Source of the DNA: Certhia americana
Taxonomy: Eukaryota > Chordata > Aves > Passeriformes > Certhiidae
Direction of reading: 5' to 3'
DNA: 64,000 bases
NCBI GenBank assembly: GCA_018697195.1
Contig: CM031870.1
Location: forward strand, 14,100,529 to 14,164,528
The notes under the pieces were generated by a model that was not told the origin of the DNA, searched no databases, and saw only the letters and a list, made by a program, of their open reading frames with translations. Within the stretch, counting starts at the first letter, position 1; the number at the start of each line of letters is the position of its first letter. A program made the translations under genes and the position numbers. Positions 1 to 12,200 of the stretch are shown one piece after another.

Positions 1-514
1 ACCCACACAGGCATTGCTCTGATAATGAAATTCAGCCATGCTTGGAGGTAAGAACATTGTGAGCATTTCCTAGGCCCAGGGTTGGAAGCTCTGGAGCTGG
101 GGAGGATTGAGTTGGGTTTAACTCTTACCCTGATTTCTCCATGTGGGAGCTTGGAGCTGAAAGGCTGAAGCCTTCAGGATGGGATGGTGGCATCCAGCCA
201 GTCCCAGCCTGGTTTCTGCCTGTGTTATTTGTGGTGTCACAACCTCTGGTCAGGGTTCTCTTGAATTTTATTTTGCTTGTGGATCAGTCTTATCTAAAAA
301 GTGTCACTGGTCCTCTGTGAGCTCCTGGGTGTGGAGCATCACAAGGAGTTTCTGCTTCAGGGTTCTCAAACCCTTGACAGGAGAGTGGCCACTGGGTGTC
401 CCCAAGGCTGTGTCAGCTCCTGGAAGCTGACTTGGGATGTTCTGCTGGTTCAGAGTTCCATGAGCTCCTTCAAGAGGTCCTGCCTCAGTCTCTTCACAGA
501 GCAGGGAGTTTAGG

Positions 515-603
515 GACATGGGGTCATGGTGAGCTTTGCAGTGCTGGGCTACTGGTTGGACTCTTGGAGCTTTTCCAGCCTTAAGGACTCCATGATCTCT
601 GTG
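515..603 (+). mobile_element. CR1-like 3' end fragment
   Basis: The segment ends 'ggttggactcttggagcttttccagcc..aaggactccatgatctctgtg', the typical CR1 LINE tail followed by an octamer-like ending. It is short and diverged. Confidence 0.55.
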
Positions 604-899
604 TAAGAAGTCCAGCTTAGTTTCCAGAAGTGTGGAGATTTGGAATTAGAAGGAGTGAAGGAGCTGGAGAACATCAGGAGGTCTCCTCACCAGCAGCAAG
701 TGCTATCTTGGAGGCTCAGTCTCTCCATCAGAAAGTAGCTCTAAGCCACAGCCAGCACCTTGTTTTCCACACCTCCAGCAGTGAGCCTTTGTTCTGGGCT
801 GGCACAAGCCTGCAGGAATCTGAGCTGGTCTTGGTGACTGGCACACACTGAAAAGGCCACTCACATTGCTGGGAATTAAAAACGAGATCCCATGTTTTA

Positions 900-949
900 A
901 ACTCAGCACAAATTCCAGGTGTTAATTGAACTCAGCACAAATTCCAGGC
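900..949. repeat. Two-copy 29 bp direct repeat
   Basis: 'actcagcacaaattccagg' occurs twice, at about 901 and 930, with a short spacer. Confidence 0.85.
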
Positions 950-2239
950 GTCAGTGGTGGCCTCCTGGTCTGTCTCAGGGGCAGAGGCAGCGATGCTCAC
1001 CCAGCCTCTGAGATGAAGCTGGATTTGTGCTTCCAAAGGGCTTGGATGCCATGAAGTTAATCCCTTTCCATGGCTCTCCACGGTGTGAGGGAGGCTGCAG
1101 GGCCTGCGCCGTAGGAAGGGATCAGAAGGAATGTGTGATGAGCCCCAGTGATGCTCAGGAAACGAGGCACTGCTGAGGAGCATTAGCCAGGGTTGTGTAA
1201 GCAGCCTTAATTCTGCCACTGCCTCCCTGGGAGCTTGGGCTGCTGCTTGCTCCGTCCCCTGTGGCATTTTGGGCTGGGAAATGATAGTTTTCAGTAAGTG
1301 CTCCTGCTCCCTTGGCCCATCTCTGGGGGGAAGCTGAGCTACAGGCGAAGCAGAGAGCAGAAAGCTGCTCTTTTATGGCAGCATCAGGTTATAAATGTCG
1401 TCCTGGGCCACTCTGGGGAAGGAAAAGGTGGGTGAGTGGCATTGGTGCTGGTTTTATCCCACAGGGATCACACCACATGGGTGCTTAAGCACGAGACCCT
1501 GAGCTGCCTCTGGAAATACTGGATGTGGCTTCCCCTGTGCAGGATCCTCCTAAATTCCTGCAACTTTTGAATACTTGGCCGCGTGTCTCTTGTTTCCCAG
1601 CAGCATTCCCAAGTAAGGGAGCTGGGTTTATGTCACTTGCTCTCCCTTAAGCCAACCAGAACTTCGTCCTGCTCGTTTTTGGGGTCTGTTTTATTCTGTG
1701 CCATTCGGGCAGGTTCCAAGCCTTATTCCCACGCTGAATAATGCAGGTCTGTGAGCTCACATCATCCATCCTGTTGGGATCAGTCGGAGTTGGAGGCTCT
1801 GTGGCTTGCAGCAGTGTGTGTACGGTGTGTTGGCAGGTGACTTAAATGCTCCTGAAAGGCTGCTTTTCTAGGTCACTCCTATATGAAGCCGATAAAACTG
1901 GCTCTGTGTGACCCATGTGTCACTGCTGTACCCACAGCCCTTCACTCAAGGTGCCTTTCCACTGCGATCCTGCCTCCTGGAAGCAGTTTTTAGAATCTAT
2001 TTCAGGAGCTTCATCCCAGAACTGCAATTCCTGAGGGTCCCTGGGAGATCCCAGGTGACTCTGGCACACCTGAGAGCTCTGAAGCTCAACAAGACATGGG
2101 AAAAAAATCTCATCCACCCCCATGGAGAGCCCATGGAATTATTTGGGTTGGGAAAGCCCTCTGAGATCACTGAGACCTACCATTCCAAAAGCACTGCCAC
2201 CACTGACCCATGTCCCCAAGTGCCACTTCCACATGGCTT

Positions 2240-2527
2240 TTAAATGGTGGCTTCCAGTGACAGGGCAAGAGGAAACGGCCTCAAGTTGAGCCTGGAGAGG
2301 TTTAGGTTGGATATTGGGAATATTCCTTCATGGAAAGAGTGGTCAGGCACTGGCACAGCTGCCTGGGGCAGTGGTGGATTCAGCATCCCTGGAGGAATTT
2401 AAAAGCCACGTGGATGTGGCACTTAGGGACATGGCTCAGTGGTGGCCTTGGCTGTACTGGGAGAATGGTTGGACTTGATGTCCTTAGATGGCTTTTCCAA
2501 CCTCAATGATTCCATGACTCTGTGATG
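2240..2527 (+). mobile_element. CR1 LINE 3' fragment
   Basis: It carries a CR1 tail: 'tttaggttggatattggg', 'ggcactggcacagctgcc', 'ggttggacttgatg', 'ttccaacctcaatgattcc' and 'atgactctgtgat'. It belongs to the same subfamily as the longer copy at 48015-48482. Confidence 0.85.
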
Positions 2528-4194
2528 GTTTAGCAGTGAAGCTGCCTGGGAGATCTCTCAGAGCCTGATTTTTACCTTTAAGGGTTTGGGATGTGTATGG
2601 ATGTGACTGGACTGGCACTGGAGTGATGGGTAGAGCTGGAAGTGCAGGAGCAGCTGCTCATGGACACTGGGAGGACAAAAGACTGTCCCTGATGGCACCC
2701 TCAGCCCTGGGCAAAAGCTTGGGTTTGAGCAGAGGAGGGCAGAGGTGACTCCCAAGTGTTGTGACCACATCAGCTCCCAGTGAGGAGGAAGGAAAGAGAA
2801 ATCAGGGATGGGTGTAAGCAAGGAAAGGCAGCATTGTGGTGTGAGGGGTAGAGAGAAGGGGGCGTGAAGCAGAGCAGGGGTCAGCTGGGACTTGATTTTG
2901 ATGTCCAGGGGGGAGAGCAGAGGGAATGTGAGGGTCTGAGCTCAGCCCATACTGTGGATTGGGGCTGTTCTGTGCTGTTGCTGGTGGCTCCCAGCCATGC
3001 CTGGCTCTGTTCCTGCTGTGGGGGGAGCAAACCCCTCCAGCTGTCACCACCTGGGGACAGTGCTCTCCACAGGGAAGTGCCACGCTGCACCGAAGGTCTC
3101 CGATTTTTTGGCTCTCAGGGGTTTTTGGCTCTTTAGGTCAGGAATTTGCAAGCTTAATGCAGGCTATTGTGCTGGCAGACTTGCAGGCAGGCTCTCCATG
3201 GCAACTCTCCCTATACACAAAGCACCATATGGCTTTTTTTGGAAGGGGGAGGGAATGAATCCAGCAGAAGAGTCAACCTTTGTGGTGCTGTTTGTCTTTG
3301 CTCTCTGTGATGTGTGGGGAGGGGGAAGCACGGAATGCTGGCTCCTGGGTATGGCTTGTGCTGGCCATGCCACCACGAGGGTGCAGGTGACCTCTCAGAT
3401 GGACTTTCCTGGATTTTTACGCTGGAATTTGCTGTCAAAATAAACCCATCATACACAGAGACCCTCTCTTTGGGCTGGGCTCTCTGCACACAGATGGAGC
3501 AACAAGGATCCAGTTCATCCCCATCACATTTGTTCCTTGAAGGGCTGGAAAGGCTCCAGAGCCCCTGTTTTGGGCAGGAGCTGGGCAGGGGCAGGTGATG
3601 GAGGCCTCTGCCTGTGCCCTGCCCATGCTTTCTACCCCTGATTCCAAAGGGAAGCCTTCACTTGCCTGCAAATCCTCCCTTTTCAAGCCCTTCTGGAAGG
3701 AATGAGGAGAATAAATATCTTAATCTGTGTCTGTAGAAGAGTAGGAAGTGTTTGTGTGTCTACTTGGAGGGGGAGGAAAAGAAATGATGTGGGAATAAGA
3801 AGGGAGCAGCCTGTACCTTTGGGATGTGCTTCCAGGGGCTGCTGTGGGGTGCCAGCAGGATCACTGGAGATGGCCTGGAGCTGACCTCTGCCTGTGCCTG
3901 CTGGCTGGCAGGGGAGGTAGCTGCCTGTCCCCTCTGGGTGCTGTGACACATGTTGCCTTCCAGGAGCATTGTTTGATTTTGATTTTGCCCCCAGACGTGG
4001 GCAAAGGCATGTGGCACCCACTGAGGTGAGCAGGTCACTGTCCCCATCCCCTCCCTGCTGTCAGCCAGGAGGCTCAAATCCCAGAACAGGGATAATCAAT
4101 GGGAAAACTCCTCCTGACTGTAGGCTCAGGCTCCTGGGTGGAGCTGTGCAGCTGGGGACAGAGGGACATTTGAGGAGAGGGACAATGCCATTTT

Positions 4195-4437
4195 CAGATT
4201 TCAGAATCATTAAGGGTGGAAGAGACCTCCAAGGTCACCAAGTCCAAGATCTTCCCGTGCTGCCCCAATAGTCAGAGCAGGAGGTGGCCTTGCCCTGAGC
4301 AGGGTGACCAGGCAACAGCATTTCCAGGTGTAGCCCAGGGCCCTGCTCTGGCTCAGCAGCTGGAAGAGAGCTCAGAGCAGCTGGTGGGACAGCAGGGGGA
4401 CATTGAAGAGAGCACCTTCCCCCTGCTGCAGCCCTGA
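4195..4437 (-). mobile_element. CR1 LINE fragment (reverse)
   Basis: 'agaatcattaagggtggaag' followed by 'agacctccaaggtcacc' is the reverse complement of a CR1 3' end. The remainder is diverged. Confidence 0.6.
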
Positions 4438-4794
4438 CCCTGTGGAGCACAGCGTTGGAAAAGCAATTTGGGTCATTCCTGGAGTGGATTCACAGCCTGA
4501 GCCCAGAGAGCCCCAGGCCTAGGTGATGGGAGAGATCATTTCTTGGGGCCACGTGTTCAACTGCTCCCATGCCAGGGACCTCCTCAGGCTGGTGGCTGCA
4601 GTGTCTTCTCGTGGATCCAGTTTCTCCTGGGTGCCCAACTGTGTCTGCATTTAATGGGCAGCTGAGAGGCCCTGGGGATGGTGTTTAGGTGTGAGGTGTT
4701 GCTGCAGGCCCGAGTCCTTAGTTCATCCTGTGCCCTAATCAGAGATTCTCATTCTGAGAAGAGAATTTCTCTTGAAAGAAGAATTTCTCTTGAG

Positions 4795-5163
4795 AATGGG
4801 TTGGAAGAGACGGTAAAGTTCATCTCATTCCAAATGCAGGGGCAGCTCCCACTGCTCCAGGCTGCTCCAAGCTCCAATGTCCAGCCTGGCCTTGGACATT
4901 TCCAGGGATCCAGGGGCAGCCACAGCTGCTCTGGGCACCCTGTGCCAGGGCCTGCCCACCCTCCCAGGGAACAATTCCTTCTCAATATCCCATCTAACCC
5001 TGTTCTCTGGCAGTGGGAAGCCATTCCCTGTGTCCTGTCACACCAGTCTCTTGTCCCAGGTCCCTCTGCAGCTCTTTTAGAGCCCCTTTGGGCACTGGAA
5101 GGGACTCTGAGGTGTCCCTGAATGCTTCTCTTCTCCAGGCTGAGCACCCCCATTGCCTTGACC
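4795..5163 (-). mobile_element. CR1 LINE 3' fragment (reverse)
   Basis: It contains the reverse-strand CR1 core 'ggccttggacatttccaggg', 'cagccacagctgctctgggc' and 'caattccttctcaatatccc'. It is nearly the same as 11955-12350. Confidence 0.85.
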
Positions 5164-6177
5164 AATCCCTAATCCCTTGACCTTTTACCAGATGTATAAA
5201 ACGACCGCAGTGTGATTCCTTAATGAAAAACGGCCTTTCTTGATGCCTGGAGAGGGGCCCAAAGTGGGACCTCTGCCTGTACCTCTGGATGAGGCTGGCA
5301 CATCCCATCTGTGCCCATTTGGGGGCCCTGGGATGGGCACAGAAAGGTGCCCCTGCCCCGATCCTTGTGCATTCCAGGCCAGGAGCCTCCTCGTGCTCCT
5401 GCCATCCCTGTTCCTGGGCAGCAGCCGTGCCCGGTGCCGCAGCGATGGCAGCTCTGAGGCGTGTGGGCTCGAGCCTGCTGTTTATTTTGGGACTGCAGCA
5501 CTGCTCCTGACTCGGCGCTGCCAGCCCGGCATCTAGGCCGCCTGCCGGCTCGGGCCTTCGCTGTAACTACACGGGGAATTCTCTCTGCCTTCCTGGCTAG
5601 AGGGGCCGGCAGCGATGCTGCCCACGGGGCTTGGGCGTGGGAGGAGGAATTTATTTGGAAGCTCTGTGGCTGCAAAACTCCCGGCTCTGCGCCGGCCTGC
5701 GCGGATGCTCCTGATGCGCACGGCCGCGGGAGGAGCAGGCGCTGAGGAGCTGCAGCCTGCCTTCCCTGCCGTTCCCATGGCACTTGGCTGTCACACACAC
5801 ATCCCAGGCATTCCCTGCCCACCGCGGGATTAAAGCCGCCTGGGAGAAGGATAGGAGGATGCAGGGAATGGAGATAGGGAAGAAACCGGGAGAAGGAATG
5901 GAGGAGTAGGGCTGAATCTAGGAGCCAGCCCCACTTAGAGCAGCAAGGGGTCATTTGTGTAGGATTTGTGGCAGGGAGAAGCCACAGCCATCGCCTTCCA
6001 ACCCTGGTGCAGTGGGATGCCTGGGAGCAGAGGCCCTTCCTGAGGGCTGGAGGCACCGGTACATGCACTCAGAAGTTCCTGTCCCACCGCTGTCACATCT
6101 CCCAAACCCTCCCTTGGCCTGAGGGTGCAGTTTTTCCCTCTCGGTGATTCCAGCTGTGTGTTTCTTTGCCCCTGCAG

Positions 6178-6269
6178 ACCCCGACAGCCAGCTGTATGAT
6201 ATGGGATATACCCCCGAGGAGGAAGCCCCGGCCTGTCCCGATGAGTTTGATGACTTCGTCACGTTTGAG
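6178..6269 (+). CDS. RAB11FIP3: RAB11FIP3 exon 1 of window (acidic linker after EF-hands)
   Basis: Acceptor cccctgcag precedes the exon. It enters in phase 1 (first codon GAC, with G from the missing upstream exon) and encodes DPDSQLYDMGY...CPDEFDDFVTFE, residues 1-31 of the visible protein. CPDEFDDFVT-EANEV is the human FIP3 sequence across this junction. The exon must stop at GAG before GCAAGT, because the next exon supplies ANEVTDS. The donor is therefore GC, not GT. The GT three bases further on would lead into a stop in the next exon. Confidence 0.92.
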
Positions 6270-9200
6270 GCAAGTATGAGCTCTGTTCACTGCCAGAAAT
6301 GTTGGTGGCTGCACATGGAGTGGGATTTGGGCATGGAGGATCTATCCGGGGGAGAGGGGAGTTGGCTGTGACAGGGATGCTTAACCTCTGTAAAGACAAA
6401 TTCAGTCTCCAGGGGACGGGCCCAGAGAACCTGCACCAAGCATTTAGTGCTGTTTAAATTAAATTTGATGTTGATAAAACTGAAAGAGCAGAGCACGGGT
6501 GGAAAGGGAGCGCCTTTCTGTGGTGAAACACTGGTGACATGGGAAGGGGACCTGCTGCTCTTGGGTTTGTCTTCCTGCTGGAATTTCTGAGCCTGGAAAA
6601 CCTGAGCTTGGTTTGGGGATGTACCAGCCAGGAGCCTACTTGAGAAGCACGGCAGAGCTGTGGGATGTTGACATTTGGTGCTGTTGGGCCAGTAAAAGGC
6701 AGAGCACAGGACAAAAATCTACATTTTCTCTCTCTTCTTGGGCTTGATGAAGGCTGTTTCTATGGTTTGGGTTATTTTCCTCTAGTTAAAGCCTCCATGC
6801 CTTCCCTCCTTCATTCCTTGCCACAGGAGCACATTGCAGCAGTGATCCTGCTGTCCCCAGTTGGAGAGACCTCTTGTCTGTGTCTGGGGATTTTGGGCTT
6901 AGTTTGGAAGGTTTCACCTATTCCTGCTCTGTGCCTTCCAGCCTGGAGCAGGAGGTGCTGCAGGTGCTTGGGGGGCAAAGGGATGGCTGGGTCCCTGTCC
7001 CACGTGGGGACTGAATGACTTACCTCTGCTTTTTCTTTTCCAAACATCCCTCTTCAGGGGTGTGACACCTGTGTCTTGGTAGCCTGGATGTTATCGGGGT
7101 TGTCCTGTGCAGGACCAGGAGTTGGGCTCTGATCTTTTGGATCCCTTCCCACTCAGGATATTTATGATTTTGTGTGATTTTTATCACACTACTTGTTACT
7201 GGCAATGAGACTCTCAACCTGCTTTGTATTTGCATGCAAATATATTTATTTCTCTGTGTGTTTTTGCTCGGTATAGTCTGTAGTACATCATTTTGGCCTT
7301 GTGATTTTTTGATAAAAGGTAAATGAGAGCCTGGGTGTTGGGCAGCTGGTCCTAAAATCATGGAATGATTTGTGTTGAAGGGACCTTAAAGCTCATCCAG
7401 TGTCACTCCCTGCCACAGACAGGGACACCTTCCCTTATCCCACATCACTCCAAGCTCTGTCCATCCTGGCCGTGGACACTTCCAAGGATCCAGGGACAGC
7501 CACAGCTTCTCCAGGCAAGGTTGAATATTGGTTTGTTTTTTCTTTACCTTTTTGAAAGGTAGTTACAAGCCCCAGGAACAGCTGGGGAGAAGTGGGACGG
7601 AAAGACAGGCAGGGAAATGGATTTCCATGTTTTTTATGTGGTGCAGGGTGCACAAATGTGCATTTTAACGCTGGACTGAGCAGTGTGGAGGCTGTGACAG
7701 GCAAAGGCTTTCACTTTTTGCTCCTCAGACCTGTGTCAAGGGACCATCTTGCCTGAGATTCTGAGCAGGGACGTTTTCCAAGGGCTAATTTAACATGGAT
7801 GAGCTCTGTCAGCGCTGGGAGCTATTCTGGGCAGCAATACCAACAAGGCAGGTGTGTGCCTCACTGGGATGAAATACTTCTGCTGCTAGGCCAGCCTTTC
7901 CTTGAAAAGACAAGGTGACCCAAAGGAAAAAGGTGATGAGTTCTGAAATCTCCTTTGCCCAAAGATCTACGTGGATTTTTATACTGAATTCAGTGTAGTC
8001 ATCTAAAGGACAGCTCTACGTTTAACACGCCGGGGAAGAATTATCCTTGTTGTCTTGGATACGTGATTCGAAATAATTTCCAGCCTGCCAGGATTTCGTA
8101 GAGGTTCAGCAAATGAGAACATGCTCGAGAAATACCACTCAGCCTTGGGAGTATAAAAATAAACTGGAGTCTTGGGGCGAGGGGGTTTTTGTTCTCTTCT
8201 GGCTGAGCCGTGAGCTCCCAACGTGCCTTTTATCCCACACGTCCTGGAGTGCTGTGCCTCGGAAAGCTGGAGCTGGCCCGGGAAGGGAGAAGCTGTGGTA
8301 CAAAGCATCCTGCTGGGAGCAGCAAAGGCCTGTTCCTCATGGGAGCACCAGGAAGAGAGCTCCAGCAGACCCGTCTTCCTTAGGTGCAGCAGGATATCAG
8401 CAAGGCAGAGATCAGAATAAACAGCTGTTCCCAATAGCTGTATTCCATCTTGCTTGGATTCTTCAGAAGAGATGAGGGGGGGCAAAACAAAATCACCTTT
8501 CAAAGTGAAGACTTTTCCTCAGAGTAAACTTCTCACTGCACCGAGCAGCAGTTTGAGCTCTGGTGTATCCCCATGTCAGGCCTGGGAAGGTGCTGCACCA
8601 GGACACACAGCTAAACACACCCCAAAACACAACTGGGGCACCTCAGGCACTGGGTGAGCCCCTCTGGCTGTGGCAGGGCTGTGGGGTCAAGTGGCACAGC
8701 TGGGATTTCTCCTCCCCTGTCACATCAGAGCTGAAGTTGTGGTTACTGGAGTGGAGCACTGGCTGTGATCCCTCTTAAACAGCCCAAAATCCCAGTGGCT
8801 CAGCAATTCCAAGTGCTGGGGTCTGACAGGGAACCTCTCTCCTTAATGTTTGTTCAAACAAATGTAAGCAAGTGCTTTAAGCAGTCTCCAGGGAAATGTC
8901 TTCTCTTTGTTAATAAGGTTGCTCTGTTTGATGACTCATGTCCCTCTTCTGGTGACTGTCATCAGGAGAGCTCAGCATCCCTGGAAAACCCTGAGAGCCC
9001 AGAACTGGGGACTTGCACCCACTATTTGCTCTCCAGAGAGAACCACCACCACCACCTCCTTCCTCCAGGAAGAGGCTTTTGAAGAGGACAGGGTGTGAAC
9101 TCAGGAATTTCTAGTATTGGATACTCCCCCAGTTCAGCCACTGGTGGGGCTCTGGATGTGCCGTGGATTTCCTGGCTCCTGTTGCACCATTCCAGGAGTG

Positions 9201-12200
9201 TCCAGCAGGCAGGGCTGTCTGTTCAGGTGCTGCCAAAGAGGATTTCTGCTCCCGTGGCTCCACTGAGACAGCAGCTCCTGCAGCCACGTGGCTTCTTGTT
9301 CCTTCAGCTGGGCTTGCAGGGGGCTCATCCCCATCCCTCCAGCTCTTCTGTCACACATTCCAGAGGAACCTCCTCCCTGTGCACCCAGCTGGGAGCAGGG
9401 GGAGCATTGCCTGGCTGGGATCACCTCCCAGTGTGTTCCTCCTGCCCCAGGTGGAAGCCTGGTGGTTGCTGGGTGAGAAACCACCAAAAACTAATGACAG
9501 CATTCCTGCTTTGTCAAAGTCACGTTGAAGGGATCTTGGAGCTTTTCCAACTGGACACCTGAGCCCTGTTTTCCCCCAGGCTGGGCTGGCACAGCTTGGC
9601 TGCTGAGTGCCTGGAAGGTGGGAGGTCTCCTTGCCTCCCCTGCGAGCTCCTGTGGAGCTCATGACTCAGTGCTGAGGCACAGGACTCGTTTGGAATGCTC
9701 TGGGAGACATGGAAGGGAATTTGGAGTTAGTTTCCTTGGGATCATGGAATCATTAAGGATGGAGAAGACCTCCCAGCTCAACCATCAGCCCAGCACTACA
9801 GGGATACCCGCTGTGCCTTGCCCCAGGATGAGGGCTCTGCCCCTCTGCTCTGCTCCTGGGGCAGGTGAGCCCCCTTGGGCAATGAAGAATGGGAAGGATG
9901 ACTCTCAAAAGAGGAAAATGAGGCATGGAAGTGCTGGGATTAGGCTGGGATGGGCATGGGCATGGAGATGTGTAGCTTTAGGTGGCCTGGGAGAGTGTTG
10001 GAGCCAGTGCTCTGCAAAGGCTGCCTGGGAACCCAAAAAATACCCCAAAACAGGGATTTTTAGCTCTAGGAACTCGTGTTTTGGGCCAGCAAGGTCAGAG
10101 GAAGGCTGTGGTCGAGCTCTGCAGGACAGGGCAGCTGTTGATGCTGTAGATGCAGTGCCTTGTGCAGGGCTGTTGCCATCTGCTGGGCAGCTGCTGTGGC
10201 TCCTCTTGGAAGCAGCCAGGAAAACACGTCCTGCACAGCCACAAGAGGGGAATTTGGCTTTCCCTGGGAGCCTTTGACCTGCGCAGGCACGTCCCCTCGG
10301 GCTATTTGTCGAGCAGGGAGTTGTACAGTGCGGGAGGAGTGGATCTGGGGAGGAAAATGGGAGTTGGGCAGGTCCCAAGTTTTGCGTATTTTGGGAGCAG
10401 GAGCTACTCCTGGCTCTTCCAGCTTGCCTGCCTACAGGTGCAGCTGGGAGAACTCCAGCTCAGAATATTCTGTGACATTCTTTGCAACAGTGAGCAGCAG
10501 CTTGAAGGCCAGCACATCAACCCTGTGAAACTTTAACTCTGTTAAAGCCAGGATTTCTTCCCGCGTTGAGCAATTTAAGGCTTCTTTGAGGGCAAAAATC
10601 AGAGCGAGGCCATGGAAATCCACGTTGCTGGGTTTCTTCAGAGCTTCAGCAAAGGGCACCAGGGACTTGCAGGGCCCCAGCTGTGTGTTGTAACACAGAA
10701 GCTGCTGTGGGAGCACATGGGGACTGGAGCTGGGATGTGCAGGAGCTGCTCCCAGAGGCGTCGCTGTCATTCCTTGTGTCCCCTCCTAGTAGCTCTGTGG
10801 CCCTGCTGAGCCCTCCTTTCCTAGGACAGAATTCCCAGGGAGATGCTTGCCTTCCTGAAGGCAGGGCTGGGCCTGGTGAGCACAGAGCATGCAGGAGCTT
10901 TCAATCTGTGGCATTTTAGGTGAGGTTTTTTCCTCCTCTGCCTCTCCACTCCGCTGTTATCACAGGGTGCATGTTTGGTGATGGCTGGAAAAGGCTGACC
11001 TGGAGCAGAGCCCAGCCAGAGCAAAAGGATAAAGCAGGGATTTATTAAAAAGCCTCACTGGACACACCTGGGCTGCACAACAGCCTGGCCAGGCTACACC
11101 CAAGATGAACCCAAAATGAGCACAAAATGGATGCCTGATCATGAAGTCTCGCACTTTGATAAGTTCTGATCCATCAGCATATTGGAGTTAATTGTCCAAT
11201 TACAGCTTCAGGTTCTGAAGTTCCATCCTCCTTGTTTTTCTCTCATCCCTTCACTGTTGTTTTTGCTCTTGGGCCTGAAATTTGTATGGTCCCAAGGTAG
11301 AAAAGGAATTGCTTTGTCTCCCTACTCTGTGAAGAGAGCTCATCAACACTTAATAAGAAACCCAGAACTACCCACTAAAACAGCACAGAACCTGAAAAAC
11401 ATAAAAGCTAAAACTTAAGGCATCACTGGCAGAGGCCAAACCAGGCCAAAAAGATGTGGTTGAGCTTTGTAACATCCTCTGAGCTGTCGAAGGGGCTCAA
11501 AGCACCAGGACACACCTGGCTTCAGCTGTTCCCTGGCTGTCCTAATCCAGGTGGGAAGGTCTGGTGGTTGGAATGGGGATATAGAGCTGAGAACTCACGT
11601 TTTCTGTACCAGTGCCATTCCCACCTTCTGGAATGGCCTCAGTAGGCCTCTGGTCACAGGGCTGATCCGAAAGCACCTTGGACAAAATGGTGACAAACAC
11701 CTCTCCAGGGGCTGGCTGCTGGAATTGGTGATAATTTTGTCCTGAACAGCTGGTGGACTTGAAATCTTGCAGGAACTGCAGGGCTGTGGAATGTGACAGA
11801 TGCAGTTCAGTGTCTGTTCACCTGTCCTTGGGGAAGCACGTGGAGCAGTGTCCCCATTGTCCCCAAAGCCTTTCTGCTCCTCTGCACCAAGAGATGAAGG
11901 ACCATGAGCCATCTGGACAGCAAGTGAACAGTCCGATATTATCTTTGTATTCCCAAAATCCTGGAATGCTTTGTGTTGGAAGGGACCTCAAAGCCCACCC
12001 AGTGCCACCCCTGCCATGGACAGGGACACCTCCAACCATCCCAGGCTGCTCCAAGCCCCATCCAACCTGGCCTTGGACATTTCCAGGGATCCAGGGGCAG
12101 CCACAGCTGCTCTGGGCACCCTGTGCCAGGGCCTGCCCACCCTCCCAGGGAACAATTCCTTCCCAATATCCCATCTATCCCTGCCCTCTGGCAATGGGAA

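Larger units (their letters stand above)
1..6177 (+). other. RAB11FIP3: RAB11FIP3 intron, 5' part (no coding exon seen)
   Basis: I searched for EF-hand coding sequence expected upstream of DPDSQ and saw none, so the previous exon is outside the window. The stretch contains CR1 fragments at 515-603, 2240-2527, 4195-4437 and 4795-5163, a short two-copy repeat at 900-949, and a CpG-richer patch near 5400-5760. Confidence 0.6.

Noticed and set aside
4877..5080. Recurrent translated phrases such as LALDTSRDPGAATAALGTLCQG in many frames
   Set aside because: These are six-frame translations of non-coding CR1 3' ends, which recur across the window. They are not a gene family.
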